Origin: Capsaspora owczarzaki ATCC 30864 | Taxonomy: Eukaryota > Opisthokonta > Filasterea | Assembly: GCF_000151315.2 (NCBI RefSeq) | Contig: NW_011887303.1 | Location: 252,141-316,140, forward strand | Reading direction: 5' to 3' | Length of the DNA stretch: 64,000 nucleotides | Shown: positions 38,379-48,700 of the stretch, piece after piece | How positions within the stretch are numbered: position 1 is the stretch's first letter | Layout of the letters: the number at the start of each line of letters is the position of its first letter | Notes under the pieces: generated by a model | Told to the model about the DNA's origin: nothing | Databases searched by the model: none | What the model saw: only the letters and a program-made list of their open reading frames with translations | Program-made: the position numbers and the translations under genes

Positions 38379-39850
38379 CTACAAATGGACAACTTCGAGA
38401 TGGGGAAGGCCGTGGGGACGATACCCCATGGCAACGGCCATCTGGCCAAGCCCTTCACTTTCGATGCGGTGTCGAAAGGGATACGACGGAAAGTTGAGGC
38501 CGTATCGGTGCAGATCTGCATGGACGAGCAGAGCGCCAGCACCGACCGCATCCAGCTCGACTGTTGCTTGCCCATCGCCAAAGTCGGGGTTGTCTCGAAA
38601 GAAGTTGATGCCTCGCGGAGGAGACATTGATGTTTCATACCCTTCAAGGAGCAGTTGGTCGCGAGGCAGCTTCTCCTCATAGGCGAGTGATTCGGGCGTT
38701 TGTTGCCACGAATTGAGATCATACACGCCGCCACCGAGCGCAAGCACCACGTTTGCCACGACAATGGGCTTTTCGGGCTGAAGCAGTTGCTGGATGAGGT
38801 TGGACGGGAAAAAGTGCAGGTCGCTGTCGAGCCACAACACCCACCGCTCGTCCCGCAAGCAGGTTGCAAGAAGAATGTTCCGGGACTGGGCCAGAATCGC
38901 CCTTCGGTGGGGCTGTACCACGTACTCGTGACGCTCCTGCTGCCCGAGCCGAAAGTTAAAGTCCTTTCGCACGAGCCGAACGCTGCGATATTTGGACTGC
39001 AGCTCTGGGAGCAGGCTCTGAACGAGGTCAAACGTGCCATCCTGGCTGTCGCTCACCAGCAGGCCAATGCTGATATGGGTCTTTGGGTAATCGAGTCGAT
39101 CCAACTTGCTCAGATAGCTCTCAATGTGCAACTCGGCATTCTTCAGCGGCGTGAGAATCAGAATGTTTGCAACTGGGTCTGCTGTTGCTCCAGCTGATGC
39201 GATTTCTGGCTTGCTGGCCATCAGGATAACGCTCGTTTGATTGAGAAAGGTTGATGCCGCAGCCTTTGCAGCCGATTCGTCCACCGTTGCAGGTTGCATG
39301 GCAGGTCGTTGGTCGTTCGCACAGCGCTCCTGCGCTGCCAGTTCCGCTCTGGATTTGCATCGCTGCAAATTGGCCGACGCAGTCCGGACTCGCTCCATCA
39401 ATGTAGTTCGCTCTTTGGTCAATTCTTCCATCTTCTGCTTGAGTCTATCAATTTCTGCAAGGCTCGCTTCGAGTCGAGTGTCGAGATCGAGTTGCCGCTC
39501 GCTCGAATCTGTCAACTCTGTCTCGAACTCGGCAGCCACACGCCGATCGCTCGACCCTGCGAATTGCGCATCGAGTTCCTGTGTTACTCCCGAGCCCGGC
39601 TGAGGCAAAGTTGCAGGCGGACGGCAGGGCGCGCACTGGTAACCGCTCATGTATGCGAGCGTCGAGCTAGCCGCCAGAACACCTTCGAGAGGATTGAACG
39701 AGGAGCAACAAAAGAGGTCACAAGCGACACATGGAACATTGCAAAACTGGTGAGTGGATGTGTGACGAGGCAGACAGCTCGAGGGGAGGAGGGCGCCATT
39801 TGTCAGCTACCAAATGTGACGAGAAGCAGCAATTGGCCTCGACGCGACAT
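38379..39850 (-). CDS. Anp1/Mnn9-type (GT62) glycosyltransferase, type II Golgi protein
   Basis: Exons 39850-39811 and 39682-38379 join in phase 1, giving 447 aa. The joined N-terminus (MSRRGQLLLLVTFGVLAASS) is a signal anchor, as expected for a Golgi type II enzyme; neither exon alone provides it. A coiled-coil stem follows (about 65-140). The catalytic region has ILILTPLKNAELHIESYL, LLVSDSQDGTF, RNILLATCLRDERWVLWLD with the DSD metal motif, ANVVLALGGGVYDLNSW, and the C-terminal GDGQATVELDAVGAGALLVH, IESEGLGQMAVAMGYRPHGLPHLEVVH. These match the Anp1/Mnn9/Van1 family, alpha-mannosyltransferases known best from fungal mannan synthesis. The acceptor sugar here is unknown. The gene is tandem with PSMC6. 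Confidence 0.85.
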
Positions 39851-40109
39851 GTTGTTTGGCCGACGACAACAGAGACTGGGACGGAGCTACAAAAGGGCAG
39901 CATGGCCAGTAGCATCAAACAAGACACACACGCACACTTAAAAAAAAACAATGAATGAAACAAACCCCAAGATCTAACTGTATCAACGTTTTGGATTTGG
40001 AAAAAAAGCAACATGATGCAACGCAACACCACTTCTCGAACAGCAAAAACGATAAAAGAAGAAACCACACAACAAGAACGATTTCGCAAAGTTGGTTGCT
40101 CAAGGTTGT

Positions 40110-41700
40110 TCAGATCTTGGCGTACTCGAGCTTCGTCTCAAGCTTCTTGGCCTCAGCCACTTTGCGTACACCCTTGATCATGTCTTCGCTCACAATGTAC
40201 TCTCGCTCTGCTCGGATGGCAAACATGCCAGCTTCCGTGCACACATTTCGCAAATCGGCGCCGTTAAATCCGTCACTGAGCTTGATCACAGCATCCCAGT
40301 CTGCGCGCAGAAGGAAACAACAAAAAAAAAATAGTAAGTATGACAAAATAACGTCAGAGATTGGGCATGAAGAGTAGCAAAGCCGGCGCATAAGGAACAA
40401 TGCAAGGGTCGATGCAGAAGAAACAAATCTGCGACGTACCAATTTCTCCGTGCTTGGTGATGGCTGCAGAGTGAATCTTCAAAATGTCCATGCGCGCTTG
40501 CTCGTTCGGCAGTGGGATTTCAATCTGTGTGGCAAGAGAATGCAGTGCATGGTGAGACATCGATCAGCTGAAAGACAAACGCAACGACAAAGACAGAGCA
40601 GACGAAAACAAGACACAAAACTTCTCAAACTCTCACCTTGCGATCCAATCGGCCGGGACGCAAAAGTGCAGGATCAAGCGTGTCGGGTCGGTTGGTGGCC
40701 ATAATCATCTTAACTTTGCCAAGCACATCAAAACCGTCCATTTGGTTGAGAAGCTCCATGAGCGTGCGTTGAATTTCTCGATCGGCAGAGGTACCCTCAG
40801 AGAAGCGTCGGCCACCGATGGCGTCGATTTCGTCCATGAAAATAATGCATGGTTGGTGGTCGCGAGCGTAGCCAAACATTTCACGGATGAGGCGCGCACT
40901 CTCGCCAATGTATTTGTCGACAATCGAGCTGGAAACGACCTTCAGGAAGCTCGCCTCAATGTTGCTGGCGACCGCACGGGCCAGCAGTGTCTTTCCCGTG
41001 CCGGGAGGGCCGTACAGCAGGACGCCCTTTGGTGGCTTGATGCCGACACGAAGGAAGAGCTCGGGGTTGAGGAGGGGCAGCTCGATCACCTCGCGCAGCT
41101 CGCGCAACTGCTCGCCGAGACCGCCAACCTCGCCGTACGACACGTTGCCGGGGTCCTCGGAGGACATGTTGAAGACGAGCGGATCGACCTCGCGCGGCAG
41201 CGCACGCATGATTGTGAGAGTGGTCATGTCGAGCGCGACACGGGTCGAGGGCTTCAAGAGCTCCTTGTTGAGTTGTCGGCGACACCCAACAACATAACGG
41301 GGTCCGCTTGAGGCTTTGACGATGAAGCGGTCGTCGTCGAGCTGCCGGAGGACCTGGGAAGAGGATAGAATGAGAGTTGGATGTGAGAGTGTGCGATTTG
41401 GAACGAAATTGTCGCACACACCCGCTCTCGCCGACTCTTGCACGGCAATCAACCACTTACCTCGCCAACCACTTGGCCGACGCTCTGCAACGCCTTAAAG
41501 TCGTCCTCGGCCTTCTTGAACGTCTGATTCAGCGCTGCGAGCTTTTCGCGACCTGAAACATCAAAGAAACAATCAGCACACCGATCAAGATAGGTACCAA
41601 AGTTGAGTTGTTGTCATCGTTTGTGATTGCAAGATCGCGTCACTCGAGTGAGAATCAAAGGCGAGAAACGCAGCCCCCAAAACCCAATGCAAATGCAATC

Positions 41701-41744
<44 letters not shown>

Positions 41745-42351
41745 TGACAAAATAAAAAATTCGAGATCTGGAAAACGAAAAATAAAAAAAAAAAAAAAAG
41801 CGAGCAACAGCAGCATTGAAGGGAATGGGGACGAACGACGAACCAACGAAGCGGGACGAGAGTGCATGATGGAATGAAATGGAAGCAATGGTGAACAACG
41901 CTGAACACGCAAAAACGCAGCGAAAAACAAAACAACGGAGAGAGAGGGAAAAGAAGAAAAGAGACAAGGAAGAACAAAAAAAAAGCGTTTGATTCTGTTC
42001 CATTGCTGCTGCTGACCGAGCGGCGGGGAGGGAGGGGAGACCGCGGATGAGTCGGAGCATAGGATGCAGTGACTGACTAAATGCATCGCACATGCGCAAT
42101 CTCAATCAACAGGGATCCAGCGGCGTTGAGAACGGAGCAGAACGGGACTCTCTCTCTCTCTCTCTCGGTCGCACTTCGTCAACTCGATCGCTCTCTCCTC
42201 AGCCCTGGTCCCCCTTTAGTCCCTGGTCCCCTTTGGTATGACCGTCGTCAAAACACTCACTTTGCCGGACTTTGCTCTCAAACTCGCGGTGCTCTTGGAG
42301 CTTCTTGCGATACTGCTCGAGTGCTTTGGAACGCCGCTCAACGTCTTCCAT
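40110..42351 (-). CDS. PSMC6: 26S proteasome regulatory ATPase Rpt4 (PSMC6)
   Basis: One of six AAA ATPases of the 19S base that unfold substrates into the proteasome. Exons: 42351-42261, 41552-41461, 41353-40637, 40524-40440, 40300-40110; phases match and give 391 aa (human 389). The N-terminal coiled coil ([33 protein letters not shown]) is followed by the OB domain ([19 protein letters not shown]). The AAA domain has Walker A GPPGTGKT, Walker [28 protein letters not shown], the Arg-finger region [12 protein letters not shown], and sensor-2 helix [20 protein letters not shown]. Rpt4 is preferred over other Rpt subunits because of [12 protein letters not shown] and [16 protein letters not shown]. 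Intron 1 (708 bp) contains an uninterrupted run of 41 A (sense T) at 41702-41742. Confidence 0.97.
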
Positions 42352-42585
42352 CGTTGCTGTTTCTTTCTGCGTGAGTGGTGAATTTGTAGGACTGACATGA
42401 CCTCGACCGAAGAAGACTCGAACTGGTGTACGTGAACGATTGGACGCACTTTCATGAACATGAAGGCAAAGACAAAACGAGGTGGATCAAACTAAGGAGA
42501 AGACGAAATAAAACGCAGTCTAAAAAGTCTGAGAAGCAAACAAAAAACAAAAACAAAACCAGCATACTTGTCATAGAGTCCCACA
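42352..42585. promoter_or_regulatory. Divergent promoter region, PSMC6 / ankyrin gene
   Basis: 234 bp between opposite start codons. No TATA box was identified; short A-rich stretches only. Probably a shared promoter. Confidence 0.45.
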
Positions 42586-43988
42586 ATGTCTATTGCACAG
42601 CTGCTCGATGCTGCGGAAAACGGCGATATCGACCGCGTTGTGCGCCTGATTGACGAGGAAGGCATTGACGTGAACGGCCAGGACGAAGTGAGTCGGAGCA
42701 CAAGCCGTTGCACATTGAGACACGAGCTGCACCCCATCGTCGCTCACTCGCAATCACTGCCATTCGAACGCATGGTGACGCTGACTGTTTGACGTTGCAG
42801 TATATGGAGTGGACGCCGCTCATCCTCGCTTGCAACTATGGCCATCTGGACGTCGTCGAGCTCCTCCTCGCCAAGGGCGCCGACCTGTACAAGTCCAACT
42901 ATGTATTGCCTTCGCGCCCCATCACTCACTCACCACACCTCAACCCACCACACGTACATTCGAGAATCGAGAAGACGAGTGGCCGCGGCTGGTTTTGATA
43001 CGCCTCGTCAGGAAGCGCGCTGAACAGCCGGCAAGTCCCTCGTGGACTTGGCTGAGCGATCATTCGGTCTCAACGAGAGGTTCTCAAGAAACAGATACAT
43101 AACTCACAGCAGAGCCAAACAAGACAACAATCTTGTTTATTGGGCTGGAACAGGATTCTCAACTCGTTTCTTTTTTTTCTTTTTTTTTTTATTTGCTTGG
43201 TTTGGGTTCAGAAACGAGCAACACCGTTCCACCGCGCTTGCCGAGGGCAGCACGCCCATGTTGTCGAGTACTTGCTGTCAATTGGCGTCGACTTTAACAG
43301 ACCCGATTACCAAGAATCGCCGCCAATCATTTACGCTTCGTCGCCTCACAATGACAACACCGAGGTCGTCGCCCTTCTTGTGGCAGCGGGTGCAGATGTG
43401 ATGGCTCGCAACCAGTTTGGGCGCTTCCCGCTCCTCTACGTCAGCTCGCGCGGTCATCCGGACTCGATCACCGTGCTGCTCGACGCTAACGCAGACATTA
43501 ATGGCACTGACAACTGGGTGAGTTTTCGCCTGGAAACCAATCGAATCGAAAATGGCTGTTTCTTTGGATGAGCCCTGACTGACACGACCATCACTCCGCC
43601 TTTGTCGCCGCGTTGTACTTGGTCGATTGTGTATCTTGTGTACCTCTTGTGACACTGCACTGGGCCAACGCAGGGCTGGACGCCGCTGCATGAGGCGTGC
43701 CGGTGGAATCGCGTGGGATGTGTGCAGGTTTTGCTCGATCGCGGAGCAGATGTGACCATGCTGACGTGGGATAATGGCGACACGGCGCTCGAGCTTGCTC
43801 GGCGGCACGGGCATGAAAGCGTCATTGAAGAGTTTCGTCAGCGTGGATCGCTTCTCCAGACTGCTGAGGCCGCCCAGGTCTCTGATGCGGCCCAAGAACG
43901 TCGCGCGCAGATTCAACGAGCACGCGACGAGGCGTCTGCGTCGGCCACGACTGGCGTCAACACGAGCGAGCGCGCGCAACTAGATTAG
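42586..43988 (+). CDS. Ankyrin-repeat protein
   Basis: Exons 42586-42687, 42801-42902, 43212-43517, 43674-43988; every junction is phase 0, total 274 aa. The protein is mostly ankyrin repeats: AQLLDAAENGDIDRVVRLID, MEWTPLILACNYGHLDVVEL, ATPFHRACRGQHAHVVEYLL, SPPIIYASSPHNDNTEVVAL, FGRFPLLYVSSRGHPDSITV, GWTPLHEACRWNRVGCVQVL and DNGDTALELARRHGHESVIE. About seven repeats are followed by a charged, Ala/Arg-rich tail. Exon borders fall between repeats, consistent with growth by exon duplication. Ankyrin repeats bind other proteins; no enzymatic domain is present, and the partner cannot be guessed. Confidence 0.85.
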
Positions 43989-45784
43989 CCTGCTTTATTA
44001 ACCGTCTTTTTCTTTGCTTTGTGTGCTTGTTTGATCGTTGGAAGTGTGATTCGAGTCGTTTACTTTGTAATACACTCGGCGGACTCACTGTCGTGATTGG
44101 TTTTGAAGCGCCAAACTGTGATTTGGATTACGAGCTGGGTTTGCTTTTGATGCATATCCGGGCATTTCGCAAGCCGAGGAAGTGGGGCTCATTACGCTAG
44201 CGCAGCTCGAATGCAATGAGGCAGCCAAAATCCAACGCTGAGCTTGCCTCCATTTGGCAGATGCACGCCGGGAGTCTTGTTGATGAGAGAGACAAGGTGA
44301 TGCGTGCATCTGTAGACAGCAATGGAAAGAAGCCAGAGGAGTCATGTCATACGATGGTTTGACTTGTTATCATCTCTCCGACGCGATAAAAACGGACAAG
44401 TCATGACATCACCGATGGTCGACCACTGGCGCGGGGGCGGCCCTCTTCGCCTTTTCATCTCTTCCTGCTGGCTGTCTGCTTGCATTGTCCCCGTTGTTCG
44501 ACGATCGCTCATCCATGCATTGGACGACACTCGTTGGTGTATGCTCTTGTCTGCAGAACCACATCAACCTTCTGTGCCAAGGGTGTCCCTCAGGCATGTC
44601 GCGCGATTTTGTTGCTGGGAGGTGATCGATCCCCCTTATCGCGTTTTCGAGCAGCGCTTTAAATTCGCCTGTTTGCTTCGATACCGTGGCTCAGTCCTTG
44701 TTTCTAGTAGCTTTTTTTTCCCCCTTGCTTTCGTTTTATTTCACGCGTTAATTTCTTCATGTTGACAGTTGGAACAGGTAACGTGTACTGGTTGACTCAG
44801 TTCCCGTCAGCTCCCATCAGTTCCACTGCATTCCAAAATTCCCCCCCCCCCAAACCGGCCCGCTTCCCTTTCCTATCATTTTCTATCAGTATCTTCATCA
44901 ACAGTGACGCCATTCCGCCGACACGTCTCAACTGCAAGACGATGACCAAAAAATTATCAAAATTCTTATCAATTCGATTTCACCAAAAAAAAAAAAAAAA
45001 AAATCGTGCTTTTTGTTGTTCTTATCTGTTGACGTTTTCCACCACACAACCGACCCCCGTGAAAAGCGAATCGGCGCCTGACGTTGAGTAAGCTCTTCTT
45101 GCGCTGCTTGGCATCGACGACGACGACTCCTCTGATGGTGACTTTGCACAGTCACGTCGCTGCTATGTGAGTGAGCTGGAGAGAGAGAGAGAGCGGAGGG
45201 ACAAGGGAACCGGGGATCAAGTGTGGTGGCTGCGGTTGTCGGCGTTCTTGTTTTGGATCCTGTCAGTTGCATCCACTTTGCAAGCCTGGAGAGCACTGCC
45301 AAAAAATCGGACGTCAACTGGGGCTTTGCCTCACACAAGCGCACTCCAATCCAGCGCATGTAACGATGCCAGGGTGAGGACCCCAGTAGCAGCGGGTGGC
45401 GGCTTTCTTGGACGGAACTGTGACTCCGTTGTTTGGCATCTGATTCCTTCCACTATCGCGCATCCATCCTCTCCCTCTCCCTCTCCCTCTACCTCTCCCT
45501 CTCCCTCTCCCTCTCCATTTCATGCCTCATGTCTTGGCTTTGCCTGTCGCTATCTATCTCTCGCACGCCATCTCTCGTGTTTCTCTTATCCTTGCTGCTC
45601 CTGGCTTACATCCATCCAAAATTGACCCGCCATATGTTTTGTTATCAAAATCACGATTTTGGCTTTATTTTTATTTTGTATTTTTTATTTTATTTTATTT
45701 CAGTCCTTTATTCTTTCTCGTCCTCATTTCCACCCCTCGGTCCCACCAACTTTCATTCATTGGTCTCTCTTTGTGTGTGTGTGA
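43989..45784. other. Large region without recognised gene
   Basis: About 1.8 kb between the ankyrin gene and the CPS gene. Several open frames of 60-150 codons exist on both strands, but none shows a known domain or the strong C/G third-position bias of the neighbours. An A20 run lies at about 44984-45003, and a CTCTCC tandem at about 45465-45525. The promoter and leader of the CPS gene should be at its right end. A small unrecognised gene cannot be excluded. Confidence 0.5.
45465..45525. repeat. CCCTCT-type hexanucleotide repeat
   Basis: About nine copies of a CTCCCT/CTCTCC hexamer with one A interruption, a pyrimidine-only strand upstream of the CPS gene. Confidence 0.85.
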
Positions 45785-48700
45785 ATGCTTACCATCGGAT
45801 CAGGTCGTGGCCTGGCGCGCGCTGCGACAAGTGCGCTCGCCGCTCGCTCCTCGACGACTCAGTCCGGCGCCACTGTGGTGAAACCGCAATCGCCCTGCAC
45901 TCCCTTGCACGCCTCCAGCGCTGCTGCCGTCGCTGCTGCCTGCTTTAGCACTGCCACTGCGCTGGCTCGCAGCAATAGCAGCAGCCTGGCTGCTCGCTTT
46001 GCCGCCCGCAACCGCAACCGGCTCTCGTCCATCGGTCGGGCGACCTCCTCTGCGGCGTCGGGTGTGTCCGCCTTATCGTACTCGTCCTCGGCGGTCGTTT
46101 CCGTCTCCACCGTCCCCACCATCATGCAGGTGAGTGTTGCGCATATATTTTGCCTTCTGAAGGCAGTTTGGTTGGTTGTCTGCTTCCTCTCTCCTTCTTT
46201 CCTCGTACCAAACAACTGAGGTAGTTTGGCGCCAAAATATGACTTCCCGCCTTTTTTTTTCCGTTGTTATCAGCTGTTTGAAGTGGAGCTTTTTTTTTTT
46301 TTTTTTTTCTCGTCTTTTCACCTCTTGACTCCTTTCCCCCACCCCCAATTCACCCCATCCCTTCGATTCTCTGCGCTTCCATTTGCACTTGAATCAATGC
46401 AACGACAATTCGGGGAGAACCACGCATGGCGACGGCACATTGCTTGAAAACGCGTCACCAGATCAAATTGTTTTGGGTGGAGCTTTTTTTCTTTCTTTCT
46501 TTTTGGGAAAACCGCCCCACGCGACTTTATCTTTGACTTGAAACGCTCACCACGCTGCGTGCTCTTTCTGTTACTTTTAAATGGTAATGTCCAGAAATCA
46601 AACGCAACCCTCGTCCTCGACGATGGAAGCTCAATCTCGGGCGTCTCGTTCGGCGCACCCGTCTCTGGATCTGGCGAAGTTGTCTTTTCAACCGCCATGG
46701 TGTAAGTCTCCACCCCCGTTGTTTTCCTCCGCATTTTCCACATGTGACTACACGCGCTTATCACTGACATTGTTGTTGACATTGTTGTGCGTGTGAACTT
46801 GCTCTGCTATCAGTGGATACCCGGAATCCCTCACAGACCCGTCCTACAGCGGCCAAATCCTCGTCATCACCCAACCGCTTGTGGGCAACTATGGCGTGCC
46901 CTCGATGGAGCGGGACCAGTTCGGTCTGCTCAAGAACTTTGAGTCGGACAAGATTCACGTTTCCGGCGTGATTGTGTCGGATTACGCGGCACAGCACTCG
47001 CACGAGACCGCGGTCGAGTCGCTTCAGCAATGGCTCGTTCGCAGCGGCGTGCCCGCCATTTCGGGCGTTGACACGCGCGCTTTGGTCAAGCGGTGCCGCG
47101 ACCATGCCACATTGCTCGGCAAGATTGTCCACGACAGCGTCGACGCAAGCAGCGTGCCCTTCATCCACCCTGGGCACACCAACCAAATCGCCCTCGTCTC
47201 GCGCAAGAGCTCTGTGCTGTACAACGAGTCGGGCGATGTCACGGTGCTCGCCGTCGACTGCGGCATCAAGACCTCCATCATTCGGTGTCTTGCTGAGCAA
47301 GGCGCTCGCGTCAAGGTTGTGCCGTGGGACCACGACATTCTGAACGAAGAGTACGACGCCCTCTTTTTGAGCAACGGCCCCGGCGACCCGCTCCACGCCG
47401 AGCCGCTCATCAACCAGGTTCGCACACTGATTGCCAAGGCCACCTCCACCGCGGCCAACGGCGTCAAGCCCATCTTTGGCATTTGCATGGGCAACCAGAT
47501 CATTGGCCGCGCTGCTGGCTTGAGCACCTTCAAGATGCGCTACGGCAACCGCGGTCACAACGTGCCCGCAGTCCACCAGTTCACTGGCCAGTGCATCATC
47601 ACGAGCCAAAACCACGGCTATGCCGTTTCGGACGAGAGCCTTGCACAAAACACCCAATGGAAGTCGCTCTTCCGCAACGCCAACGACAACACCAATGAGG
47701 GTCTTGTCCACGTGAGCGCACCCATTGCCTCTGTGCAATTCCACCCAGAAGCCGCTGGCGGTCCTCTGGACTCCACCTACCTCTTCAAGGACTTTGTCAG
47801 CGCCGTCCGTGCCTCCAAGAGCTCTGGCGTGCTCGAGCAATGGGCGGCCACCCAGTCGCTCATGCACTGCATTCGCCCTGGCACCACCTCCGCCACGACG
47901 TCGACCTCCGCGCTGCCCATGGACTTGGCCGCCAAATCGGTCTACTTCCCCAAGCCGTCCAAGCCCACCAACATTCGCAAGGTCCTCGTTCTCGGCTCTG
48001 GCGGTCTGTCCATCGGACAGGCTGGCGAGTTTGACTACTCTGGCTCGCAATGCATCAAGGCCCTCAAGGAGGAAGGCGTCCAAACCATCCTCCTCAATCC
48101 CAACATTGCGACCATCCAGACTGGCAGCGATCTGGCCGACGCCGTCTACTTTTTGCCCGTCAACGTCGAGTATGTCGACCATGTCCTCCGCAAGGAGAAG
48201 CCCGACAGCATCCTGCTCACGTTTGGCGGCCAAACAGCGCTCAACACTGGTGTCGAGTGTGAGAAGGCTGGCGTCTTCACCAAGCATGGCGTCCGCGTCT
48301 TGGGCACTCCCATCACCACTCTGATCACGTCCGAGGATCGCGATCTCTTTGCCAAGGCCCTCGGCCAGATTAACGAGCCGGTGGCCGTCAGTCAGGCTGT
48401 TTCCACCGTCGATGACGCGCTTGCTGCTGCGGCATCGATTGGCTACCCCGTTATCATCCGCTCTGCATTCGCCCTTGGTGGCCTCGGTTCTGGCTTTGCC
48501 GACACTCCCGAGCAGTTGTCCGAGATGGCAACTCGCTCACTTTCGCTCGCCCCTCAAATCCTCGTCGAGCGCTCCATGAAGGGCTGGAAGGAAGTCGAGT
48601 ACGAGGTCGTCCGAGACGCCGAGAACAACTGCATTACTGTCTGCAACATGGAAAACTTTGACCCGCTTGGCATCCACACTGGCGATTCAATCGTCGTGGC

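Noticed and set aside
44759-44785. MLTVGTG frame resembling the CPS start MLTIGSG
   Set aside because: Only seven residues agree and the following sequence diverges; not enough to call a duplicated or alternative first exon.
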